From positions 62,001 to 126,000 of the forward strand of contig JAHLLD010000011.1 in NCBI GenBank assembly GCA_020444325.1: a DNA stretch of 64,000 nt, read 5' to 3'. Both the position numbers and the translations under genes were made by a program. Source of the DNA: a bacterium. GTDB lineage: Bacteria; Bacteroidota; Ignavibacteria; SZUA-365. Position 1 is the stretch's first letter; each line of letters begins with the position of its first letter. Under the pieces are notes generated by a model, which saw only the letters and a list, made by a program, of their open reading frames with translations, searched no databases and was not told where the DNA came from. Shown here one piece after another: positions 25,994-34,700 of the stretch.

Positions 25994-26875
25994 TTACCTG
26001 AATGCCACACTGTTGAGCGGACGCTGAATGCTTTGGCGATAGCGGTACTTTGGATAACCAAGAACGAGAGACGTGATCACCCGATGGGAATCCGGGATCC
26101 CGTAGCGCTGCCGCAGTTCCTTCGACCTGTCAACGATCGGTGGCACCAGTCCGATAATCGTACTGCCCAGTCCCATCGACAGCGCTGCAAGCATCGCCTG
26201 ATGACAAACGATGTGCGCGTTCTCCTCGTACGACATGGCCCCGGTGTCGCCATGAAACAGCATGATGACAGGCGCGTTATAGGTATACCTGTCCTTCCTG
26301 TCCCGGCGAAAATCGGCATTCGCAGTGCGTGTAAGATGCAGTATATGTTCGCGAAGCATGCGGTAATTTTCCCCACCCGCTGCGCGGCGAACGAAGAAAC
26401 GTCCGACTGCGCTGCCCATCGCCTTATCGATGGAGGCGTACCCCTCCACAAGTTCTTCGAGCAGGTGTTTTCTTTCCTCTCTGTCCGACAGAACCACAAC
26501 CCCGGTGGAATGCGGCGGGAAGCCCATTGGCGCAAGTGCCGCCATCGCAAGGATCCGGTCGACCACTTCCCTTTCAACCGGAGTGTTGCGAAATGTGCGT
26601 ACGCTTCTGCGTGAGCGAAGAAAATCTTCAAATTGCTCTGCGGAAAGCACATCCCTGTTGAGCTTCCGGAAATTTGCTTCCGGAAGATCGGGCATGGTGA
26701 TGGAGGCTGTTGGACACACAGCAACACATTGACCGCAGAGGATGCACTCATCGACGCGTTCTTCTATCGTTGCTACTTTGGCTGCACGAAGTTGCAATAC
26801 ATCTTTCGGGCAAACATCCACACAAATCCCATCACCCCTGCATGTCTCCCTGTTTACAACATGTAACGATTGCAT
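25994..26875 (-). CDS. Ferredoxin-nitroreductase fusion protein
   Basis: 293 residues from ATG 26875. The N-terminal ~60 residues are a two-cluster ferredoxin: the first has Cys12, Cys18, Cys22 with Asp15 in the place of the usual second cysteine (TCRGDGICVDVCP); the second is complete (Cys44, 47, 50, 54; CILCGQCVAVCP). From about residue 80 a nitroreductase domain begins (FLRSRRSVRTFRNTPV, the FMN-binding basic motif), with SMGLGSTIIGLVPP near the end and LVLGYPK at the close. Such fusions are FMN enzymes that take electrons from the clusters; the substrate is unknown. Cytoplasmic. The downstream gap has palindromes. Confidence 0.85.
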   Translation of the reverse strand: MQSLHVVNRETCRGDGICVDVCPKDVLQLRAAKVATIEERVDECILCGQCVAVCPTASITMPDLPEANFRKLNRDVLSAEQFEDFLRSRRSVRTFRNTPVEREVVDRILAMAALAPMGFPPHSTGVVVLSDREERKHLLEELVEGYASIDKAMGSAVGRFFVRRAAGGENYRMLREHILHLTRTANADFRRDRKDRYTYNAPVIMLFHGDTGAMSYEENAHIVCHQAMLAALSMGLGSTIIGLVPPIVDRSKELRQRYGIPDSHRVITSLVLGYPKYRYRQSIQRPLNSVAFR

Positions 26876-27044
26876 AAAGTCCTCTCCTGGCAGATTCCCA
26901 AATACGTCCACCTGCCTCTCCCCTGGAGAGCCACGGACGTGTTATTCAAACCATTGCGTTTTTAACCTCTGTGTGTATTTTACCAATTGCATAGGTACCA
27001 GACAAACTCATCGGATAGTTTTTTATCATTCCCCGGGGGGAAGC

Positions 27045-28877
27045 ATGCACAAAGTTATCGTTCCAGTATTGCTGATAATCTTGCTCCCTGCTTCGGTGCA
27101 GGCACAAGGCCTCAGTTGTACTGTGACGGATTCAACAGGAGTCTCCGTCACCGCGACATGGCTGAATCCTGAGCCACAGGGCAACACCATTCGCGATATG
27201 TGCTTTCCCGACAGCCTGCACGGCTGGGCGGTTGGGGATTATGGTACTATCATGCATACGCGGAATGCCGGACAGAATTGGGAAATTCAGCCCTCACGTA
27301 CTACACTCCCGCTTTGGGGACTATCCTTCTGCGATTCCACACATGGCTGGATATGCGGACATAGGATCCTGCTTCGAACTACCGATGCCGGGGCATCATG
27401 GACTGAAATCCCATGTCCACAACCTTTCAGACACACGCGTGACTGGCCAAAACAGGTGCATATGATCAGCAAGGATACTGTACTTCTGCGCACCTACTAT
27501 TTCCTGTACTTGAGTTCCAACAATGGACGCGACTGGGCGCAAAAACATCTCCGCTTCAGTGACATCATGCACTTCCGCAATCCCACTTCGGGCTTACTTA
27601 TCGATGGCCATCAGCTTCATCACATCGACAACAAAGCGAACTACCTCGACACCATTCAGATTTCGAGTTCAGGATTCTTCGATATGGTCTGTCCGACAGA
27701 TTCATTATACGTCGGAGCAAGTATCAATGGATTGGAAATAAGTACAGACGGTGGGCATCATTGGAGATCTACAGTCCCTCGGATTCCTGCGGTCACACAG
27801 ATCGCGTCAGTGGCGGGAGAAAAACTATTCGTTCTGTCGAATAATACTCTGAAGGTCAGCAACGACCGAGCGGCGACATGGGAAGAAAGTCCACACCCCG
27901 CAGAGTCTGCACTGACCTGTATCCGCTTCGTTGACAATTCAGCTGGATATTTGGCAGCTCACGACGGAAGAATGCTCCATACCACTGATACTGGTGTGAC
28001 ATGGGAACCGATGCATACCTCTCAATTCAACATCCCCCATGCTGTCTCCTTCACTTCCCGCGACGAAGGCTGGCTCGCCGGAGATGGGATCTTCCACACG
28101 ACTGACGGAGGATTGCACTGGGAGCGGCAGAATGCTGAGCAGGATTCTCTTCTCTATAACATGTTCTTTCTCGACAACACACATGGCTGGATAATCGGGG
28201 ACTCGGGACGCGTTCAGCGTACGACGGACGGTGGTGCGTCCTGGCAGTACCAGCACCTCCCGGCAGGAAAACGACAAGGACTAGTTCGCGTTTTTTTCTC
28301 CGACACCCTTCATGGGTGGATTGTGAGGAGTGATGGTGTTCTCTTCCGCTCTGAGGACGGAGGATCGACCTGGCATTCACAGAATCTCCCAGTATCATTT
28401 TTCACCACAGGCTTGCACTTCGCTGACCGTCTTCATGGATGTATCGCAGGAACCGGGCATATTCTTACCACTACCGATGGCGGAAACATCTGGAGGCACA
28501 ACAGCCTCCCGGATAAGTACAGGGTTGAAGATGCCCGGATTTTGAGAGATGGCACCCTCATTGTCCTCGCGAGGGAATACAATGTGAGCACCGTACTACT
28601 ACGAAGCAGCGACAGCGGATCGCACTGGGAGGAAAAGAAAATCGCGGATGATGACGAAGGAAAGGGACTCACCCTCTTCGGTGACGATGAGATCTTTGTC
28701 CAGTGCTACAATGGTGAAATCCTGCACTCCATGGATGGAGGAGTCTCGTGGGTTACCCTTCCCCTGCCTTTTGGTTTCGGCGTTTCACATTTCTCCGTGC
28801 CTGAGCGTGATCGTGTCTTCCTTACCGGGCATGGTGGTACCATTCTCCGACTCGATTTGACAGAACAGGCACAATAA
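27045..28877 (+). CDS. Secreted Ycf48/BNR-repeat beta-propeller protein
   Basis: 610 residues from ATG 27045, behind GGGGGGAAGC; the longer frame from 26742 overlaps the divergent gene and is rejected. Signal peptide to ASVQAQG. Repeats of the form F.D..HGW..G..G...RTTDGG.SW recur all along (for example DSLHGWAVGDYGTI, STHGWICG, NTHGWIIGDSGRV, LHGCIAGTGHILTT), as in Ycf48-like and BNR/Asp-box propellers. It ends GHGGTILRLDLTEQAQ with no sorting domain, unlike the related protein at 40524-42704. Probably secreted to the periplasm or surface-attached by another route. Binding role inferred. Confidence 0.8.
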   Translation: MHKVIVPVLLIILLPASVQAQGLSCTVTDSTGVSVTATWLNPEPQGNTIRDMCFPDSLHGWAVGDYGTIMHTRNAGQNWEIQPSRTTLPLWGLSFCDSTHGWICGHRILLRTTDAGASWTEIPCPQPFRHTRDWPKQVHMISKDTVLLRTYYFLYLSSNNGRDWAQKHLRFSDIMHFRNPTSGLLIDGHQLHHIDNKANYLDTIQISSSGFFDMVCPTDSLYVGASINGLEISTDGGHHWRSTVPRIPAVTQIASVAGEKLFVLSNNTLKVSNDRAATWEESPHPAESALTCIRFVDNSAGYLAAHDGRMLHTTDTGVTWEPMHTSQFNIPHAVSFTSRDEGWLAGDGIFHTTDGGLHWERQNAEQDSLLYNMFFLDNTHGWIIGDSGRVQRTTDGGASWQYQHLPAGKRQGLVRVFFSDTLHGWIVRSDGVLFRSEDGGSTWHSQNLPVSFFTTGLHFADRLHGCIAGTGHILTTTDGGNIWRHNSLPDKYRVEDARILRDGTLIVLAREYNVSTVLLRSSDSGSHWEEKKIADDDEGKGLTLFGDDEIFVQCYNGEILHSMDGGVSWVTLPLPFGFGVSHFSVPERDRVFLTGHGGTILRLDLTEQAQ

Positions 28878-28894
28878 CCATCAGAACGCCAGAT

Positions 28895-28948
28895 ATTATG
28901 CAGAAACTGCATATTCCTTGCTCCGGGAATATGCAGTTTCTGCATAAT
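28895..28948. repeat. TATGCA palindromes 5 and 6 forming one large hairpin
   Basis: Two copies of the palindrome (cores 28897-28913 and 28930-28946; arms TATGCAG and CTGCATA) in opposite orientation. Together they make perfect 23-base arms (28895-28917 and 28926-28948) with an eight-base loop. It lies between the convergent genes ending at 28877 and 28963 and could act as a two-way 3'-end structure. Confidence 0.85.
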
Positions 28949-28962
28949 TTCGCGCGACAATG

Positions 28963-29697
28963 TCATGACACACGCATTTTACTCTGCACGAGCGATGGCA
29001 GAATGCGAATCAGTGTTTTCAGGATGCGCGTTTTCCCGACAAGGATTTCCGTAGCTCCCCGTTCCAGACCTTTCATCAGCGCCTCGGCAACTTCTGATGG
29101 TGTGACCTTCCCTGTACAACGTCCTGCAGTCATGTCGGTGTCCACGAGCGGAGGCATGAGTTCGACGATGCGAAGCGGACTACCCTCCACCTGGTAGCGG
29201 AGGCTTTGTGTGAAGCTCTGCAGGGCGGACTTTGTCGCGCAGTACACCGCGGCATTCTGCTTTGGTGCAAGGGCGAGCGCGGATGTGAGGTTGATGATGG
29301 CTGCTTCATCCTGCACACTCAGGGTGGACAGGAACAATGCCGACAGACGTATCGGGGCGAGCAGGTTCACCGCGACCTCATCATCGACGCGGGTGAACGG
29401 AAGCGGCTCCTCGGTGAACTGGTAATTGAACTGCACGCCTGCATTGTTGACAAGGATATTGAGCGCGGGCCAGCGTTTGGTGACCTCGGTGAATAGTCGT
29501 TCGATTTCATCAGCCTGCCTGAGGTCGCAGCACACGGATTGCACGCCCGGGAGTTTTTGTGTGGCTGCTTCCAGGTGGGACTCACTGCGGCCCGTGATGA
29601 TGACGGTGTTGCCGCTTTCGAGAAAGCGCTTCGCAATGGCAAATCCGATCCCACGGCTGCCACCCGTGACCAGTATGGTGTTTCCGGTGAGCTTCAT
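28963..29697 (-). CDS. Short-chain dehydrogenase (DltE-like)
   Basis: 244 residues. Classical SDR: cofactor loop TGGSRGIGFAIA, DLRQ after strand 4, NNAGVQFNY, serine in NLTSALALAP and YCATKSA as the YxxxK pair. After the active site comes ELMPPLVDTDMT, typical of DltE-type SDRs. No membrane segment. Its ATG overlaps the stop of the SRPBCC gene by four bases, so the two are translationally coupled, and both follow an OmpW-like gene. Substrate unknown; the setting (barrel, SRPBCC, SDR) suggests handling of a hydrophobic molecule, which is inference. Confidence 0.85.
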   Translation of the reverse strand: MKLTGNTILVTGGSRGIGFAIAKRFLESGNTVIITGRSESHLEAATQKLPGVQSVCCDLRQADEIERLFTEVTKRWPALNILVNNAGVQFNYQFTEEPLPFTRVDDEVAVNLLAPIRLSALFLSTLSVQDEAAIINLTSALALAPKQNAAVYCATKSALQSFTQSLRYQVEGSPLRIVELMPPLVDTDMTAGRCTGKVTPSEVAEALMKGLERGATEILVGKTRILKTLIRILPSLVQSKMRVS

Positions 29698-30284
29698 CGT
29701 GCTGTCCTTTCCGCTGCAGCCTGGGGCTGTTCGGCTTCCGCGAACTGCTGCTCCGCAATGTGTTTGAGTGCAATGTTCATTTCGTTGTATCCCTGTTCTA
29801 TGTATTCAGCGCCGAGGGGTACGACGGGGAGTGCCAGTCCCCAGAAATCTTCATCATGCCGAACGCGTGTCGTGACGCTGTCGATTTCTTCGAGAATGAA
29901 GCGATGCTCACCACTGAAAATACCGGGCAGTCCTTCACCCCAGTACAGTGCGAGACCGGGATCGAGTCTTGTGATCTCCGCTTCGAGATCCAGCGAGTCG
30001 CCGTTGGGTTTGTGGATGAATACCTGGATTCGATCATGCTGCTCGATGTTCGTGGAGTTGGCTCGGTGTGCGAGTCGCTCTACGCGAACATGATAGGGAT
30101 TCCAATCGCTGTAGTTGTCAAAATCACTGAGGATGTTCCAGACGATATGTTTCGGTGCGCGAATCACGATGTCGGTGCGGATTTCCTTCCTGAACGTGTT
30201 TCCTTCAATCATGACGAACATGGTGAGCAGCAGGACGAAGGCTGTTATCAATGCGATTCCTGTTGTTGTGTTTGTCATGATCAT
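29694..30284 (-). CDS. Membrane-anchored SRPBCC (START-like) protein
   Basis: 196 residues. One N-terminal membrane segment (about residues 8-27, ALITAFVLLLTMFVM), then an SRPBCC domain: IRTDIVIRAPKHIVWNILSDFDNYSDWNPY is the family's opening, split here as strand, helix and the DW.PY turn; later strands include FIHKPNGDSL, GEHRFILEE and TTRVRHDEDF, then a long C-terminal helix. SRPBCC domains bind hydrophobic ligands. The start overlaps the OmpW-like gene's stop (TAATG), and its own stop overlaps the SDR start (ATGA). Confidence 0.8.
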   Translation of the reverse strand: MIMTNTTTGIALITAFVLLLTMFVMIEGNTFRKEIRTDIVIRAPKHIVWNILSDFDNYSDWNPYHVRVERLAHRANSTNIEQHDRIQVFIHKPNGDSLDLEAEITRLDPGLALYWGEGLPGIFSGEHRFILEEIDSVTTRVRHDEDFWGLALPVVPLGAEYIEQGYNEMNIALKHIAEQQFAEAEQPQAAAERTAR

Positions 30285-30997
30285 TACTCCGCGATCCTGT
30301 AGGCAATGCCGAGATTGAACATGTGGTAATGGTTGTGGAGGTTGTCCTTGTATGCTTTGCGCATGTGCTGCTTGAGAGACGCAAGGTCCGCCTCGCGAAG
30401 TTCGGCATCGTGCCGAACCGTGATATCCGGCGTGGCAACGGCAGTGAAGAATGAAAGCGCAAGGTTGGTATTTACACTGATGCGATTGTCGAAATCGTAC
30501 TGCCAGCCGATGCCGACGGTGGGACCATGTCCCGAAGGACGACTCTGCGTAATGTCGATCGCTCCGGGATACATGTTTTCACCTATCATGCGCTCACTGT
30601 TCCCGAAGCGCATTTCCTCGGTATCGATGTCGTTGTATACCCAGCCGGCGGTGACGTAGGGACTCCATTCCACCGGACGATAGCGAAATTCAATTCCCGC
30701 CCGCATACCTGTACGCTCCTTCGAAGAGAGCAGTCCTCCGAGCCCGGTGTTCTCAGCGTTGAAGGATTCCTGATCGCGCTGGATGTAGTCGTGAGACTGT
30801 ATGATGACACCAAGATAGAAATGCTCATCGAAATGGTAGCCAACGGTGATGCCCGGTTTGAAACTGCCGGCAAGGATGGGAATCTCTCCGAAGGTGAGTC
30901 CGATCTGCCACTGGTTGCGATCGATAGTAGGGGATTGCGCCTGCACGGTGGAGCTGACGATGGCGAGGGCGAGGAGAAGTGTATATATGTGTCGCAT
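30284..30997 (-). CDS. OmpW/OmpX-like outer-membrane barrel
   Basis: 237 residues from ATG 30997 (AAAGGA upstream). Signal peptide to STVQAQS. The body alternates strands of about ten residues, such as WQIGLTFGEIPI, GITVGYHFDEHFYLGV, MRAGIEFRYRP, YVTAGWVY and PTVGIGWQYDF, ending in HYHMFNLGIAYRIAE. That suggests an eight-stranded barrel, although its last residue is Glu, not the usual Phe. Small barrels of this kind admit hydrophobic molecules or respond to stress. The SRPBCC and SDR genes follow with overlapping stops and starts. Confidence 0.7.
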   Translation of the reverse strand: MRHIYTLLLALAIVSSTVQAQSPTIDRNQWQIGLTFGEIPILAGSFKPGITVGYHFDEHFYLGVIIQSHDYIQRDQESFNAENTGLGGLLSSKERTGMRAGIEFRYRPVEWSPYVTAGWVYNDIDTEEMRFGNSERMIGENMYPGAIDITQSRPSGHGPTVGIGWQYDFDNRISVNTNLALSFFTAVATPDITVRHDAELREADLASLKQHMRKAYKDNLHNHYHMFNLGIAYRIAE

Positions 30998-31107
30998 GCT
31001 GCGTCCTTTCAAAATCATGAGGTGATTGATTACGCAAGCAAGCTAGCCCTCACGCTTCCCCGGGACATTAACATATGTTTATGGATGCACCGTGCTCCCC
31101 ATCTGCA

Positions 31108-31698
31108 TCAGGATTGAAAGAGTTTTTTCCGTATACGACTCAGCTGTATGGGTGTCACACCGAGGTAGGAGGCGATGTGATATTGCGGGATACGCTGCTC
31201 GAGTCCGGGATGCTCCTCCCTGAATACCTCGTATCGGGTGGTCGCATCATCCGTAACCAGGCGTATTTCCCGTATCTCCTTTTTCGCCCACTCGAACTCG
31301 ATGATGCGGCGCGCCATGCGCTCGAGCAGTGGCCAGCGATCATACAGTGCGAGCAGCTGCGCGTAATCGAGCAAAAGCAGCTTTGAATCCTCGAGCGCCT
31401 GCAGGTTGATTAGGTTCGGCTGTCCCGTAACCATCGCGGTTAGTGCGACCATGAACGTTCCTTCCGGGAAGAACGTCTTGTTGTATTCCACTCCCTCAGG
31501 GGTACGGTAAAATGCACGGTAGACTCCCTTGCAGATGAAAGCGAGATCGGTTGGATTGTCACCCTCGGCTGCAAAATAGCCGTGTTTCGAAATACTGCAT
31601 TCACGCAGCCGGGGCTGAATGTCAGACCAGCATTCATCCGATATCGCCTCAGCGCTGCGCATGGCGTCACGCATGGCGTCCGTGCATGAGTTCTGCAT
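31108..31698 (-). CDS. Crp/Fnr-family transcription regulator
   Basis: 196 residues. N-terminal cyclic-nucleotide-binding-like barrel (residues ~20-125; ISKHGYFAAEGDNPTDLAFICKGVYR in pieces matches the usual g..l..eG......y.v..G..r), then a long dimer helix and a C-terminal winged helix (QYHIASYLGVTPIQLSRIRKKL). This is the short Bacteroidota-type subfamily (cyclic-nucleotide site not conserved, no Fnr cysteines). It lies 110 bases upstream of the OmpW-like gene on the same strand and probably regulates that gene run or itself; inference from position. Confidence 0.85.
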   Translation of the reverse strand: MQNSCTDAMRDAMRSAEAISDECWSDIQPRLRECSISKHGYFAAEGDNPTDLAFICKGVYRAFYRTPEGVEYNKTFFPEGTFMVALTAMVTGQPNLINLQALEDSKLLLLDYAQLLALYDRWPLLERMARRIIEFEWAKKEIREIRLVTDDATTRYEVFREEHPGLEQRIPQYHIASYLGVTPIQLSRIRKKLFQS

Positions 31699-31792
31699 GC
31701 TTCAATCTCGTCCATGTGTTGAGGAACGCAGAAAAATACGGCTGCTTCTCAACCCATACAACCACCAGGCTGCGTCGCCCGGCATACCACGC

Positions 31793-34700
31793 TCAGCGTA
31801 GCAGCAGCATCCTGCGGGAAACCACCGCATCATCAGATTCCAGTGTGTACGTATAGACACCGCTCGAGAGTGTGCGTCCATCAACATCACGCCCATCCCA
31901 TGCCACATACTGCAGAGCAGAAGAGGATGATTGAACTCCGTACCTGCGCACTTCCCTGCCCAGTGCGTCGAAGATGCGCAGCAATGCCTGTTGTCCTGAT
32001 GGAATGGAAAATGCTATGGTCGTTGTCGGGTTGAACGGATTGGGATAATTCTGCCGGAGACTGAGCTGCGGCGACTGTGTCGCCTTCCATTCAATGCCCG
32101 TGCTCGCAGACCACGGAAGGTGGATGTAACGTGGGTCCTGCATTTCCTCGAAATACTTCCCGGCGATGTAGGGACTGCTCTGTATGCGTGCATCTGACCA
32201 GCCAGGGTACGCATGTTCCGGCCAATCGGTATTGATGTAGCTGAAGCCCTTGATCTCCGGATGCACTTCGATGAATTCCCAGAACTTCTCGAACCAGGCA
32301 TCCCAGTCCGCCGCTCCATCTGCGGGATCCGCGGTCAGTTCCAGCCTGATCGCCGAAGTTTCGCTCATGTATACGGGCTTATTCTTCGCACGCGCCATGG
32401 CGAGGAAGAGTTCGCTTTTCCCCTTTGTCGTGAGTCCGCGACGGTCGCTGTCGGGGAGGGACTGATCGAAGTTTTCGGAATCAAACACATCGAGTCCGAA
32501 CCAGTCGACATAGTCGTCGCCGGGATACCAGAGCGGACCACGTACATCGACGGAATCGAAATTCGCCGGTGCAGCAGGCATGTAGCACCAGATGGTGGCG
32601 ATGGAATCCCGGAGTCCCCGCGCGGCAAACATATCCGTAATCTTCCGAAACATGTCCACATACAGATACTCATGATACCCGTTCCAGGTGCCGTTGAATT
32701 CCCCGCCGATGCGCAGGAACATCGCACGACCATACTGCGCCGACAGCGTGACGATGCTGTCGATCACATCGTCGTAGGTATCCGACACGGCGATCACGCT
32801 GTCCGTAGAATGTTCCCCGGTCAGGAACAGGCTCAGCTCGGGAATGAAGCCGATGGAATCGGCCTGCTCGTAGAACCGCTCCAGTGCCTGCAGCGTCATT
32901 GCCGGACCACGCGTACCCGGGATGCTGAAGAAGAAGCCACGCACCGCGGGCTGCGTCCGCTCATCCATCGCAGCCAGGTACCCATCCAGATCCGCGCTTC
33001 CGTTGCCGAAACTGACTGTCTGCACCCCATGATACACGCGTCCGTCTTCAGGTTCCAACAGCACCCTGCCGGTATCAGCAATTTCTTCCACGTCCCACAC
33101 AACGAACTTTGGCTCCTGTCCCGCCAGTATGCTGATCTCATCGAGTGGAACGAAGCGGGTTTCCAATAACTGGCCGAAAATGTCGTACACCTTGATTGCC
33201 AGGGGACCATCGGGACGCCCCTTGAGTTCCACCGGGACCGGTAGTATCGCACCCTGAGTTGAATTGTCCGTATCGAACAGGGCATCCATCCAGACGACAT
33301 CAATGATGCTTTTCTCTCGGAAGCGGTATACCGCGGTTGCACTTCCTGAGAAGTCCTCAGGTGCTGAGCGGGGATGGATCAATGAGTGCACGAAGGTATA
33401 GGCATCGGCGGACATGTAGCGCTGACCGCGATCAGAATACAATCCGAAAAAGCGATCAGGTGGCGCACCGACAATCGGCGTGCAGATGCCCTGCAATCCT
33501 GCGATGATACCACTTATCCATTTCCGCACCATGTCCCCCGCGTGGAAACGATCGTCGAACTGCGTCGTCCCACCGGATTCAATCTGCATCGCCGCTTCAG
33601 CTGCGAACCAGGGCTTGAGTGTTCCACCTGAATCCTGCACAGCGGACTCAAACGCATGCATGTTGTGGAATATGTATCGCGGCTTGAAGTGATAATGGAT
33701 GTCGAACCAGTCGAGCCACTGGGTCTGTCCCGCTATTGCATCCATCCAATACGTCGGAGGCATCCCGCTGCCGCGTTGCATGTGGCGGCGGAATTCGTTC
33801 CAGTTCGAAAGCGGATTCGGCCACAATCTCTCGTAGTGCGAATTGTACAGTGCCAGAAGTGAATCCTGTACCGACACGTGCGCCTCCCCGTATTCGAACC
33901 ACTCCCGCTCCAGTTGTGCATAGTAATAGAAGCCGCCATGCGAAACCATGATATCGGTGCCGTTGTCGGCTGCCGCCTTGTGAGCGGCGACGTAGGCCGT
34001 ACGCAGGCAGCGGATATAGTCTTCCACATCCTGCCGGTACGTCTGTTCAGTCGTAATCCAGTGATCTGTAAACTGCGGCTCATTCCCGTAACGAAGGTAG
34101 CGCAGCACGGATGGATTCCGCTTTGCGGCACGATCGACAATCTTATAAGTGTAATCGTACAGTGCTTCGGAATACCCACGTTCCGGTACCGCTGCGGAAA
34201 GCGGCAAGTTGCGATCAAGATCATCGGGAGCCCGGGCTTCCCCGCTGCTGGCCCAGGAAGATGCCGGTGTCAGTAGCAACACGGCATCCGCGCCCATATC
34301 CGCAGCAAAATCCACTGCGTTATCCACGTACGCCCAGTTGAACGTATCGTCAGGATTTTCGAGACGATCCCACTGAAATCCGAATGCCACATGTTGAGGA
34401 TTCAGTGCGTCGTACACAGGCTGAGGCAACTGCATATCGATATTGCGCAATCCCCAGTATCCGGCTTGCGGCGGCGGTGGTGGTGCGAGCCCGCGCAGCA
34501 CTTCACGAGTGAGATTCGTCATGGTGTATGGCATACTCTCAGGCAGCCAGGCGTCAGGCAGCGAGTACCAGGACTGCACCCAGTAGCCGTCGGGATGTCC
34601 AACACGCTGATGATAGAGGTCGATTAGTGCAAGCGTCTGTTCGGAATACTGCTGCGCGGTGCGTGCACCATTGGTGTTGAAAATCATATTCACCCGCATA

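Noticed and set aside
25807-26061. 84-codon open frame overlapping the end of the ferredoxin-nitroreductase gene
   Set aside because: No ribosome site, overlaps a well-supported gene by 68 bases in another frame, no motif.
26742-27044. Upstream extension of the Ycf48-like gene
   Set aside because: It would overlap the divergent ferredoxin-nitroreductase start and put 101 residues before a clear signal peptide.
31619-31801. Short gene between the Crp/Fnr gene and the glycoside-hydrolase gene
   Set aside because: Only an antisense open frame without ribosome site or motif; the 94-base gap is too short for a separate gene.
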